From: a virus
DNA: 39,530 nt
IMG/VR virus record: IMGVR_UViG_3300008261_000118
Span: 1 to 39,530 of that record
Direction: 5' to 3' (one strand)
Within the stretch, counting starts at the first letter, position 1. Every line of letters begins with the position of its first letter. Positions 31,170-39,530 of the stretch are shown one piece after another. The notes under the pieces were generated by a model. The model was not told the DNA's origin. It ran no database searches and saw only the letters and a list, made by a program, of their open reading frames with translations. The position numbers were made by a program, and so were the translations under genes.

Positions 31170-33983
31170 TTATGATTTAGCGAATTTGTCTGCTCGGTCC
31201 TTTGTACCAAAATATCTTACTTGATTCTTTTTATTCTTGCCACCAAAGTTTCCAGTTTCAGTTTCCCACGATTCACCAGGTTTGTAAAATGATGGATCTT
31301 TTGGTTCTGGTTTTACTGCTTTTTTTCTCACACCTTTTTGTGGTTCTCCCGCTTTCTTTTTTACTCGTGGTTTTGCAGCTTTTTTACCACCATGCTGTTG
31401 TGTAAGTGCCAATGCTTTTTCTGAGTCCGTAGTAGTTTTAACAATCTTTTTAAATATGTCTGGGTCGAACTTACCATATATCATTGTGAATATTTCTTCT
31501 TTTGCTTCGTCAGTAATATTTGGATTACCTAACAATGCTCTAACTTGAGTTCCACTAATGTTTTTGCCTTGAAGTTGTAGTTGCATTTCTGGTGCAACTA
31601 TGAAATATCCTTTATCTTTAAATCCTTGTGTCGCTGTTTCACCATCATACGGTGTAAAGTATTTACCACCCGTTAATCGTTCTGAGTCTTTTTCACTGAC
31701 TGCAGTTACCACAACTGTATTGTCTGGCATATTACCGGTGATTTCAACTGGTGCGTATGGATTTTTTACTTGTACCACCATATCTTCCGGAATATCAAAC
31801 ATTCTTGTGATAATGTCTTTCTTTTCAACAAACCCAAATGGTGATTTGGTTGGGTCGGTCTTATCACTGGTTGCGATATAAACATTTTCTTTACCAAACT
31901 TTTCGACCAAAGCACGATAGATACTGTAATGTCCTGCGTGGAATGGTTGAAAACGACCAGGAAAAATAGCAATGGTTCGTTTTTCACCAGTTGGTGTAGT
32001 TGTTGTTTGTGTGGTTACTTGTGGTTCTTCTGCTGGTTTCTTTTCTGGTTCATCAACAACTTTAGCTTTACCTCGTTGAAACTTCATCATACCAAGGATT
32101 TGATTGACTGGTGCAAATGCTCCAGTAAATTTATATGGTTTACCATTATAGATAAAGACCAACCCTTCGCTTGGAACCACACGTTCAATACCAAGGTCAT
32201 CTAACCGTTCTATTTGTTGCTGTAACATTGCCAATTGATTTTCATCACCAGCGTCTTTAATCTTTTCTATAGCATCTCTAACTTCTTGTTTTAATTGTGC
32301 TGCCATCTCTGGATTATTAGCTCCAAGAGTATTAGTGACGCGTAGTAACGTATCTGCACCAATACGTAAAAAAATACGTTCTATTGGACGAGTAGCAGCC
32401 TTTTGTTTATCTTTAAGTTCGTTTACTTCAAATTGTCTAAATGCCTTTTTCTTTTCAGGATCTTCAATATCTTTGACCCCAAACTTCTTTTCACCCATTG
32501 CCCAACGACGAATAAGACCTTCACGTTCTTGTGGAGTCCAATCGATACCCATATTATCAATTTCTCTATTCCACCATGCCACCTTGTAATCTTCTAATGT
32601 AGAATTATCATCAAGGTCATATTCTTCTTGAATACGTGCAATTTCTGCACCGTATTGTTGTAATCGTTCTTTATTGCGTACTGTGTCGGCATCATTAAAT
32701 GTAATAGGTTGTGGACCTGATATGCCAAATGTGCGTTGTTTTTGTGCACTAACTGCTTGAAGTTGTTGGTCCAAAATTTTTGCATCATCTACATTACGAC
32801 CAATCTCTTCCCCTGCATCATCATATTCAATAGTTCCATGAAATACCAACACTGGTTTACCGTATGGAATAACATTTTTTGTATCTGGGAATATAATTTC
32901 TACATTCATAAACTTACGACCATCACCGAACATCGCGTCTCGTTGTTCTTGTGGTAATGCGTCTACTGCTGCTTGTAAGTCATCTGCTGAGTTTCCAAAT
33001 GCTTTTTCTATATCACCACGACCAGCAAACATTTGTCGTAAGTCTGCTGCTGGTAATGCGTTCTGTCCACGATTTTTGACTTGACCTTTATTACGAGCAA
33101 ATACCACACGACCATCACGTACACTAAAGGTGATGTTCTGTCCGTCAAGTTTTTCGGTGACTGGACCTTCTGCATCTAATCCACCGACCAAACCACGTTT
33201 TGCCATTTCTTTTAAATCTTTAAACGTCAAACTATCATCTTCGTATGGATGCGCTAAATGTCCTGCTGCTCCACCCTCTGATAACAATATCCACGGACCA
33301 TTTGGTACATTACCTTCTAATAACTCGGAGAGATATACGTACTCAATATTTTCGTTTTTCTTATCTCGTCCATGATCTTTACGTACCAAGCGAGCACCAC
33401 CATTATGTGGTCCGTTTGGATGATGTACGTCATGGTTCTTCATCTTTGTTTTGCCGTATTTCTTTACTGCTTTTTTACGGTCGCGGTTACGGGCAACGCG
33501 GTCATCCTGAGTCTTTTTAAGGTACTGACGAACTTTTTCGGGGTGACGCTTGTTGTACCTACGCATCCGTTCCGTACTTGATAGTGCTTCTTTTTGTAAG
33601 AATTCATCATCTTGCTCCGGACCAAGTGAATAAGGAAATGCAAATGCGTTATCTACATTTTGTGGCTTAATTTCATCCACACCACCAGTATCACCAGCTC
33701 CAGCATCACCACTATCGGTTGGTTCCGTTGGTGGTGTTGTTGGTTCTTCTTTTGGTTGTTCACCAGTTTTAATTACACGAGGATATAATGGATAGAAAAA
33801 TCCATATCGTTTAATCTTTTCTTTTGCCTTCTTACGCTTCTTTTTTGCTTCTTCCAATGTATCAGTCGTTGTAATAGCTAATTCTTCCACAAGTTGTGGT
33901 GCAAGTGTCTCTACCAAGAAATTGTGTTGCTCAACATAATCGTCAAGTGCTACTATTTGTTCAAATAATTTGTTTATGTTCAT
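31170..33983 (-). CDS. Fusion of ligase-like nucleotidyltransferase and NMNAT-like adenylyltransferase
   Basis: 937 residues. Residues 130-210 contain a basic helix and NHDVHHPNGPHNGGARLVRK, resembling an HNH-type motif. About 270-620 form a covalent nucleotidyltransferase domain as in ATP-dependent DNA/RNA ligases: motif I EKLDGQN (K278), VEIIF near 361, EGLVF (606-610) and KPYKFTG (motif V). After a Thr-rich linker, 669-845 is an NMNAT/NadR-type domain: FPGRFQPFHAGH (HxGH at 682-685) and ISGTQVR (809-815). The tail is Lys/Pro-rich. Combined activities could serve end repair plus NAD metabolism; the substrate is inferred, not seen. The ATG overlaps the previous stop (ATGA). Confidence 0.82.
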   Translation of the reverse strand: MNINKLFEQIVALDDYVEQHNFLVETLAPQLVEELAITTTDTLEEAKKKRKKAKEKIKRYGFFYPLYPRVIKTGEQPKEEPTTPPTEPTDSGDAGAGDTGGVDEIKPQNVDNAFAFPYSLGPEQDDEFLQKEALSSTERMRRYNKRHPEKVRQYLKKTQDDRVARNRDRKKAVKKYGKTKMKNHDVHHPNGPHNGGARLVRKDHGRDKKNENIEYVYLSELLEGNVPNGPWILLSEGGAAGHLAHPYEDDSLTFKDLKEMAKRGLVGGLDAEGPVTEKLDGQNITFSVRDGRVVFARNKGQVKNRGQNALPAADLRQMFAGRGDIEKAFGNSADDLQAAVDALPQEQRDAMFGDGRKFMNVEIIFPDTKNVIPYGKPVLVFHGTIEYDDAGEEIGRNVDDAKILDQQLQAVSAQKQRTFGISGPQPITFNDADTVRNKERLQQYGAEIARIQEEYDLDDNSTLEDYKVAWWNREIDNMGIDWTPQEREGLIRRWAMGEKKFGVKDIEDPEKKKAFRQFEVNELKDKQKAATRPIERIFLRIGADTLLRVTNTLGANNPEMAAQLKQEVRDAIEKIKDAGDENQLAMLQQQIERLDDLGIERVVPSEGLVFIYNGKPYKFTGAFAPVNQILGMMKFQRGKAKVVDEPEKKPAEEPQVTTQTTTTPTGEKRTIAIFPGRFQPFHAGHYSIYRALVEKFGKENVYIATSDKTDPTKSPFGFVEKKDIITRMFDIPEDMVVQVKNPYAPVEITGNMPDNTVVVTAVSEKDSERLTGGKYFTPYDGETATQGFKDKGYFIVAPEMQLQLQGKNISGTQVRALLGNPNITDEAKEEIFTMIYGKFDPDIFKKIVKTTTDSEKALALTQQHGGKKAAKPRVKKKAGEPQKGVRKKAVKPEPKDPSFYKPGESWETETGNFGGKNKKNQVRYFGTKDRADKFAKS

Positions 33984-35797
33984 CGTCTTGAACCTGTAAA
34001 GATAGTTGGAACTGACTGAATATTTAAATCTAATGCATTATTGTTAATATCAAACAAATCTGTTTTAAATATCAAACTTGACGTATTTGCCGCATCGTTT
34101 GGAATCGTAACGATAACTTCGTCGGGGCTAAATGCATACTCTTCCGCAACCTTTAATGAAATATTTGCAAATTGCCAGAACCCATTATTTACTACAAATC
34201 GTAATCCAGCACTACCACTACGTGGAACTGTAAAATTAAACTGTTTATTTGGGAAATATCCTGCTTTGCCCGTAGTGGTGATTGAACCTATTTTTTGACC
34301 AAATAGATTATTACCAGCGATAGCGGAACCAGTTATATATACGTCTGTATTATAGGCACTTGCTGTGTATGCGAATGCTCCAGATGTAGTATATACATAA
34401 CTATCAAATTTTAGTGTATACTCAGATGTTGGAAATAAAGCAAATTCTTCTCGTGTTCCTATAAAGTAGCTACTTGTAGCAGTGACCGCATATCCTGCAT
34501 CCAAGATATTACTATCATCAAGACTTAAACTAATATGCGTAGATGCATTTAACGTATCATCACCATATGAGGTATCAGGTATACCAGACCCCGTAACATT
34601 ATGTGCATACCAACTTGCAGTTAATATCGCATGAGTGTTAAATATACCAATTGGTTGTTCTCTATCATCTTGGTCTGTAGAACTGGTTATTAATAGTTCA
34701 CCTACTGTAGTTGGTGTATCTGCTATGAAACCGAAATCTGTTTGTGCACCTGCTTGCTTACCCGACGCCTTAATTCTAAAGATTTCACCACTAACTGTAT
34801 CTAGATTTATGATACGAAGTTTCGCAAACGATAATATACTACTGGTTATCAATGTAGAACTTTCACTTATAAAACTGTAGTTAAGTGAGGATGTGATTGA
34901 TTTTGCAGTTCTAATATACGTGGTAGATGACGCTGTATATAATGTTTCACCTATTTCGTATTGTCCATTTCTTACTGGTGTAAAATTAAGTATATTATTA
35001 TCTGTCGAGCTAGTAATATTTACATCGGTAAATGACCGTGATGCATTTAAATGAGAAAGTGGTAAATCTACGGATGCTGTGTGGTTTGAAAGTATCTGTA
35101 TTGATTCAGTTGTTGCTGGTATTGTCCCCGTATATTTACGTTCTTGTAAACTAAAACTTCCTGTTATTTTTGGTGTTAAATGAAATCCTTTGAACGCACT
35201 ACCACTATTAAGAGTTACTATATAACCACGTTGTTTATTTAATACATTTTTTGGTGTTAATGTAATTTGACCTATAGGATTATTGATACGAGATTGACTG
35301 AGTAATGAACCTGTCAATAGTAATTCACTTGTAATAATTTCAGGTTGTCTTTTAATTCGTATTGGTGTGTTGTTTCTTGCTTTTGGTTCTACAATGAGTT
35401 TCTTTTGCCAACGTAAATTAACACGACCTTGCCAAATATCAGGTATAGATTGTCCGTTTGCTAAACGTCTAGCAGTTCCTAATATCGTGAGAATAGCTGG
35501 TCCTCGTGGTGTGTTTTCGTATATTTCAACTACCACCACACGTGACCCTGCTTCAGAAAAATTACGTATAGCTTCTACATAAATACTGTTTCCATCAACG
35601 TCTAATATTTCAATTTGAATGGTGGTGTTTGGTTCCAGTAATCCTGTTCCAGTAACAAGAAAAGCGTTCTTACCACCAGTGAAATAACTATCTAATTTTT
35701 TTATATTAAAATACACAGATTCCTGACTTGAATCTTCAATCAAGACAGGTACCTGGTTTAAAAATTGCTTTCCTAATGCTTTTCTAGTTCGTGCCAT
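33980..35797 (-). CDS. Large beta-rich putative virion structural protein
   Basis: 605 residues, rich in Ser, Thr and Ile with many ITGS, LTGS and TSS phrases like the fibre genes. The N-terminal 160 residues look like Ig-like beta domains (FLVTGTGLLEPNTTIQIEIL, DVDGNSIYVEAIRNFSEAGS, RGPAILTILGTARRL). The middle has SGSAFKGFHLTPKITGSFSL. The C-terminal part has SGSAGLRFVVNNGFWQFANI and NNALDLNIQSVPTIFTG. I cannot assign it to a T4 gene; a baseplate, fibre or head-decoration protein is the best guess from composition. It starts a transcription unit, with a CTATTTATA element 26 bases upstream, and overlaps the ligase-NMNAT gene by four bases. Confidence 0.7.
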   Translation of the reverse strand: MARTRKALGKQFLNQVPVLIEDSSQESVYFNIKKLDSYFTGGKNAFLVTGTGLLEPNTTIQIEILDVDGNSIYVEAIRNFSEAGSRVVVVEIYENTPRGPAILTILGTARRLANGQSIPDIWQGRVNLRWQKKLIVEPKARNNTPIRIKRQPEIITSELLLTGSLLSQSRINNPIGQITLTPKNVLNKQRGYIVTLNSGSAFKGFHLTPKITGSFSLQERKYTGTIPATTESIQILSNHTASVDLPLSHLNASRSFTDVNITSSTDNNILNFTPVRNGQYEIGETLYTASSTTYIRTAKSITSSLNYSFISESSTLITSSILSFAKLRIINLDTVSGEIFRIKASGKQAGAQTDFGFIADTPTTVGELLITSSTDQDDREQPIGIFNTHAILTASWYAHNVTGSGIPDTSYGDDTLNASTHISLSLDDSNILDAGYAVTATSSYFIGTREEFALFPTSEYTLKFDSYVYTTSGAFAYTASAYNTDVYITGSAIAGNNLFGQKIGSITTTGKAGYFPNKQFNFTVPRSGSAGLRFVVNNGFWQFANISLKVAEEYAFSPDEVIVTIPNDAANTSSLIFKTDLFDINNNALDLNIQSVPTIFTGSRR

Positions 35798-35807
35798 AGT
35801 TTCTCAC

Positions 35808-35840
35808 CGTAATAACTACTCAATATAAATAGTTATCACG
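35808..35840 (-). promoter_or_regulatory. Candidate late promoter element (CTATTTATA) inside an 11-bp inverted repeat
   Basis: CTATTTATA occupies 35832-35824 on the minus strand, 26 bases before the ATG at 35797. It is flanked by CGTGATAACTA and TAGTTATTACG arms (10 of 11 paired, 11-base loop). The dyad overlaps the end of the nuclease-ATPase gene. It marks the switch from replication genes to virion genes, so an operator-like or hairpin function is possible in addition to the promoter element. Confidence 0.5.
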
Positions 35841-38800
35841 ACTGAATATAGGAGAATCCGTCCTCTCTTTTTATCTCAATTAAGTTGTCTACCATATCTC
35901 TGACCACATCCAAATGACTGATGACGATAAGGAAATCAAATTGAGCCTTTAAGATACCGAATAGGGTATGCATCGAAGTCATATTCTCGGCGTCTAATGT
36001 CCCCAATCCTTCATCAATAATCAAGAAGTTGGACTTTGGAAGGTTCGAAGCGTTCATCAAGGCTACACGGATTGCCAGACTACTAATGAAGCGTTCCATC
36101 CCAGATGAGTTTTCCAGCGGCCATACGCGGTCATAATCGTAGTTTAACTTACCGACGATGTTCTTTCCATCCACTTCGAGTGAGATAGTGAAGTCCACAA
36201 TCTGACTTAAAATATTATTTATTTCAGCTTCGATGTTCGGGATTGCCTTACTCATCAAGTCATATGGAATACCATCACGACCCACCGCTTCCATATAATA
36301 CTTGTACGCCTCGTAGGTTGCTTCTAACTCCTCAGCTTCCTTAATCTGGTTCATAATGTCTGTCTTGGTGGCTTCTAATACTTTAATCTCACCATGCAAG
36401 TCACGGACAACCTTTTCCATGTGGTCGGCCTTCTTTTTAGATGTAGTGATGTCGTATTGGATATGGTCAATACGTTCATCTATCTCAATATTATATTCTA
36501 TATTTTCTTTGTTTGACCGATGGAGTTCAATGTCCTTTTCCACTTGCTCACGCTTGCGGTCACACTTTTCGATGTTGGTCAATATCTTTTGGATGTCAAG
36601 TTCAATCCCACTTGCCTTTTTCTGGAGTTGTTGGACTTCACTCTGTATCTTCTCGTAGTATGCACAGAGATTAACCTTTTCGACCAGTGGTTCCATCTGC
36701 TGTTTGATTTCTTCGATAGCAGCTGTTTGCTTGATTCGCACCTCTTCCAACTCCAACAACTCTTGTGCTACTTGTTGTTTATCAGAAATGATTGTTTTAT
36801 TGTTGTCAACACAAACATCACAATCTGGATTGTATTTGTAACTATCAAGTTTGATTTGGAACTTTACCTTTTCCCCAATCTTCGAGGTGGTTAACTTCAA
36901 GGCATTACTACCCTTATTAAAGAGGTCAGATAATCTATTATATTCTTCAACAGAGTTCCGAAGTTCTGGAATATTTGCATCTACTACTTCCTTTGTTTTC
37001 TCTGCGATTGTATCGTGAATATATTGTAATCGTCCTTCTGCTTCACCCTTATCTTCTTCGTAGGATGCCGCAAGGTCAACCACCTTATCCTTCGTAGATA
37101 AGAGGGTATCAATATCCAACTCAATATTCGGAACAGGTCGTTTTTGTTCCTGTAATCCCTTTAACTTCTCGTAGAGGGTTTCCTGTTCCTGTTTAATGTT
37201 AGAGAACAACCCTTCTACCCGTTCGTGTTCCTCACGGGTGGCATCCAACTTACTCTGGGTATCGGATAATGTCTGAGAGAAATCGACCTTCTTAAACTTA
37301 CGGAGTGCCCCAGAGATTTCCTTCATCTCGTCGTTGGCGGTGTCACATAACTTGTCAAAGATACTTAATCCCATAAACTGGATAAGTAGGTCTTTACGTT
37401 CAGAGTGGGACTTGTCAATGAATAACGCATTACTATTCTGACTACTGAGTGCCGTTAGGACGAAATCTTCATAGGTGCCGACATAGTTACGGATATTGGC
37501 ATTGGTATCACGGCGGTCCTCACCATTTAACGACTCGTGGGTTCCATCCTCGTTTTCCCGCCAGAATGAGACATCAACCTTGACATCACCCGTCTTTTTA
37601 CGGGTACCTGTTCTACGGATATAGAAGATTTCATTGTTGATTTCAAACTTTAACTGGCAGGTAAAGGTATCCTTACGATTATTCATTATATGGTCACCAC
37701 GGAACGCACGTGGAGTCTTATCGTAAAGGGTAAAGATGAGGGCATCCATTGCGGAACTCTTACCCGATGCGTTATTGGCAAAGATACCATATATACCCTT
37801 CATCTTGCCAAAGTTGATGATATTGTCCTCACCATACGAGAACATATTCGAGAACTTCAGTTGAAGAGGGCGCCAGTTCACATTACGGGAATGGTCATCG
37901 TGATTGATTTGAGCATTAAGGTTCTTGTTGACATCCAAGATTTTGTCCATTAACGGCTTGTCAATCGTATCGTCATATTGTCGTTCTAACCAATCTTGGA
38001 TAAGTTGGTTCTGGTTGTTGATGTTCTGGACATCTACAATCTCAATCCCACTCTTCATCTTTTCTTGATTGGTATTGTCGTATCTGGACTTGTTGATACT
38101 TAACTCAATAATGTTGTATTGCTTTCGTAATACCGCCGTCAACTTCTTGACCGCAGAAGTATCAAGGTTCCCCGTGAATATGCGCATACGAACATTCTTC
38201 GGGACATCATTCAATACAGGTACCTTTCCACCCTTCACCTCTATTGTGTAGTAGCCATAGTTGTTTGGAAGTGGACGGAACTCGAACGAACAACTATTCA
38301 CATCCCACATGCACCATCCGTGATTATCGACACTTTCCCCGTGGTTCTGTTGGATAAGTGACGATGCGTATACGACGATAGGTTTCTTGCTTTCTGTGTC
38401 TCGTTCTTGCAATACTTGATGTCTATGAATGTCTCCAAGTAAGACCATATCGAACCCGTTGAATGCCGAGACTTCGACATGTCGGTTCGTAATGGTATAT
38501 CGTGCATCCGTAGTTGCGCCGTGAACAGGTCCGTGATAGAGAGCCACCTTACGACGAGAATGACAATCCTTGTGGGACGGCCACTTCTCCTTGTCATCAA
38601 GAATGGAGTATACGGCAAAGTCGGTGTCTGCAATCGTGTAAACATCAGAGTGCTTAAAGTAATGCAGGTCTTTGTGATTGATACTATCGACGATAGGGGT
38701 CAAACTATCCAATCGGTTCATATTGGATAAGTTGAGGTCGTGATTACCTGCGATAATAATGGTCGGTGCCATGTCAGCTAACGTCTTTAAGAACTGCGTA

Positions 38801-39015
38801 GCCATCACCACCATCTCAGGACTCATATCCGTCTTAGCATGCACGATGTCACCAGCAACAACAATAACCGAGTCGGTCAAATCTTCTTGACGCAACTGGT
38901 TATAGAGGGTCTGGAAACATTCGTTGTATTCGTCGTGTCGCTTAAATAATCGAATATGAATATCTGCGAGGTGGACTATTTTCTTTAGTTTATTAAATGG
39001 GACACTTATATTCAT
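35836..39015 (-). CDS. Single-chain Mre11/SbcD-Rad50/SbcC recombination nuclease (gp47-gp46 fusion)
   Basis: 1059 residues. The N-terminal 250 residues are a calcineurin-like nuclease: HLADIHI (D18, H20), VVAGDIV (D56), IIAGNHDL (N91, H92, D93), YHGPVHG (H161) and LLGDIHRHQ (D195, H197, H199). About 380-560 begin a Rad50-like ATPase with Walker A GIFANNASGKSS (about 410-421). Long coiled coils flank a zinc hook, CDVC (C732, C735). The C-terminal lobe has signature SSGMERFISSL (about 970), Walker B NFLIIDEGLG (about 996-1005) and H-loop ISHLD. In T4, gp47 and gp46 are separate; here no stop or restart occurs between them. It would resect DNA ends for recombination-dependent replication. The ATG overlaps the primase stop (ATGA). 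Confidence 0.93.
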   Translation of the reverse strand: MNISVPFNKLKKIVHLADIHIRLFKRHDEYNECFQTLYNQLRQEDLTDSVIVVAGDIVHAKTDMSPEMVVMATQFLKTLADMAPTIIIAGNHDLNLSNMNRLDSLTPIVDSINHKDLHYFKHSDVYTIADTDFAVYSILDDKEKWPSHKDCHSRRKVALYHGPVHGATTDARYTITNRHVEVSAFNGFDMVLLGDIHRHQVLQERDTESKKPIVVYASSLIQQNHGESVDNHGWCMWDVNSCSFEFRPLPNNYGYYTIEVKGGKVPVLNDVPKNVRMRIFTGNLDTSAVKKLTAVLRKQYNIIELSINKSRYDNTNQEKMKSGIEIVDVQNINNQNQLIQDWLERQYDDTIDKPLMDKILDVNKNLNAQINHDDHSRNVNWRPLQLKFSNMFSYGEDNIINFGKMKGIYGIFANNASGKSSAMDALIFTLYDKTPRAFRGDHIMNNRKDTFTCQLKFEINNEIFYIRRTGTRKKTGDVKVDVSFWRENEDGTHESLNGEDRRDTNANIRNYVGTYEDFVLTALSSQNSNALFIDKSHSERKDLLIQFMGLSIFDKLCDTANDEMKEISGALRKFKKVDFSQTLSDTQSKLDATREEHERVEGLFSNIKQEQETLYEKLKGLQEQKRPVPNIELDIDTLLSTKDKVVDLAASYEEDKGEAEGRLQYIHDTIAEKTKEVVDANIPELRNSVEEYNRLSDLFNKGSNALKLTTSKIGEKVKFQIKLDSYKYNPDCDVCVDNNKTIISDKQQVAQELLELEEVRIKQTAAIEEIKQQMEPLVEKVNLCAYYEKIQSEVQQLQKKASGIELDIQKILTNIEKCDRKREQVEKDIELHRSNKENIEYNIEIDERIDHIQYDITTSKKKADHMEKVVRDLHGEIKVLEATKTDIMNQIKEAEELEATYEAYKYYMEAVGRDGIPYDLMSKAIPNIEAEINNILSQIVDFTISLEVDGKNIVGKLNYDYDRVWPLENSSGMERFISSLAIRVALMNASNLPKSNFLIIDEGLGTLDAENMTSMHTLFGILKAQFDFLIVISHLDVVRDMVDNLIEIKREDGFSYIQS

Positions 39016-39530
39016 GCGTTTGATAACCTATTTTGTATAAAGTCCTTAAAGGTAGTTGCCTTCGAGTCATTGATAAACTCCCAGGTCTTTTGGAACCCAA
39101 GGTCAGCGGCGTCACCACCACTCACCGACACCTGTGATACTTGTATTCCGTATGCCGACAACTTGCGTTCCAGCTGTATTGCTTCCGTCTTTGCATCATC
39201 ATCAAGAAGAATATATACTCTCTTGACACGATTTTCAAGTAGTTTGACTTCCAACTTCTTCGGTATAAACTTCCCCAACATCGGGATTGCATTACGACGA
39301 ACCGCCAGTGCATCAAACACTCCTTCCACCAACACAACAGGTTCGTTCCAGTTGATTTGTTCCTCGAATACTACCACATTCTTCGAGACTGGTGGGTTCT
39401 TATATTTCATACCCGAGTCGTGATATGCGCGGGCAATAAAGTAGTTGAGTTTCCCATATACATCATAGGACGGGACAATGATACGACCACCATAGGTGCC
39501 TGTCTCACAATATCCCATTCTGTATCGAAT
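39012..39530 (-). CDS. TOPRIM-domain DNA primase, C-terminal part (cut by window edge)
   Basis: The frame is open to the right edge, so the visible 172 residues are a C-terminal part. YCETGTYGGRIIVPSYDVYG followed by KLNYFIARAYHD and KYKNP is the DnaG-type lead-in with its conserved GRI..P..D..G. The TOPRIM core is VVLVEGVFDALAV (catalytic Glu), VYILLDDDA (DxD) and a following VSVSGGDAADLGF. The sequence ends QNRLSNA. It makes RNA primers for lagging-strand synthesis with a helicase that is not in view. The ATG at 39518 is internal and should not be taken as the gene start. It is translationally coupled to the recombination nuclease downstream. Confidence 0.85.
   Translation of the reverse strand: MRYRMGYCETGTYGGRIIVPSYDVYGKLNYFIARAYHDSGMKYKNPPVSKNVVVFEEQINWNEPVVLVEGVFDALAVRRNAIPMLGKFIPKKLEVKLLENRVKRVYILLDDDAKTEAIQLERKLSAYGIQVSQVSVSGGDAADLGFQKTWEFINDSKATTFKDFIQNRLSNA

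Noticed and set aside
10388-35832. TATAAATAG copies read as T4-type late promoters on the plus strand
   Set aside because: That orientation would drive transcription antisense to every gene; position before minus-strand starts favours the minus-strand reading CTATTTATA.
39012-39518. Primase gene taken as starting at the ATG at 39518
   Set aside because: The frame remains open to the window edge, and the visible part begins inside a conserved DnaG-type segment, so that ATG is internal.
1-39530. tRNA genes or insertion sequences
   Set aside because: Gaps between genes are too short for most, and I saw no cloverleaf-like sequence, transposase or terminal inverted repeats; I could not run a dedicated scan.

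Overview
The window is a contiguous piece of a T4-like myovirus genome (a contractile-tailed, dsDNA tailed phage). All real genes lie on the minus strand and are packed tightly, with ATGA or TAATG overlaps or gaps of a few bases. The DNA is AT-rich. Many starts have clear Shine-Dalgarno sites such as AGGAG or AAGGAGG, so the host should use a standard anti-SD. Nothing here identifies the host. The repeat style of the fibres and the small-gene repertoire resemble what I recall from uncultured aquatic T4-like phages, but that is an impression. No tRNA, CRISPR or transposon was found, and no stretch over 300 bases lacks a gene.

Read in the direction of transcription (right to left): (1) 39530-35836 is a replication/recombination end, with a TOPRIM primase (cut by the window edge) followed by a single-chain fusion of the Mre11/SbcD-type nuclease and Rad50/SbcC-type ATPase. 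T4 makes these as separate gp47 and gp46. (2) 35797-29918 holds a large beta-rich probable virion protein, a 937-residue fusion of a ligase-like nucleotidyltransferase with an NMNAT-like domain, a zinc-ribbon protein and a coiled-coil membrane protein. (3) 29910-28324 is the large terminase gp17. (4) 28284-25023 is a cluster of about nine small genes between terminase and portal, including a Dps/ferritin-like protein with correctly spaced ferroxidase ligands, Cys-rich basic proteins, and one gene that looks frameshifted. (5) 25008-15693 is the head module: portal gp20, two helical proteins, prohead protease gp21, a small EF-hand membrane protein, a zincin, a DUF3008-like protein, a HAD phosphatase, a holin-like protein, a ribosomal protein bS21 homologue, scaffold gp22 and major capsid gp23. 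(6) 15571-9871 is neck and tail: gp13-, gp14- and gp15-like proteins, a small coiled coil, sheath gp18 and tube gp19. (7) 9725-1 is a fibre module: a small structural protein, a 1942-residue collagen-like fibre, and a second repeat-built fibre that runs off the left edge.

Two rho-independent terminators (after gp23 and after gp19) divide the late region. A recurring CTATTTATA element 22-31 bases upstream of five start codons is a candidate phage late promoter. Two matching sigma70-like promoters (TTGT.., 16-base spacer, TATATAGA) precede gp22-gp23 and the fibre operon.

The most interesting system-level signal is a set of N-terminal peptides ending in I/L-x-E at residues 9-11. They occur on several small proteins, on the zincin and on gp23, and look like T4 capsid-targeting sequences cut by the gp21 protease. 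If correct, this phage packs a cargo of small proteins, possibly including a metallopeptidase, into its head.
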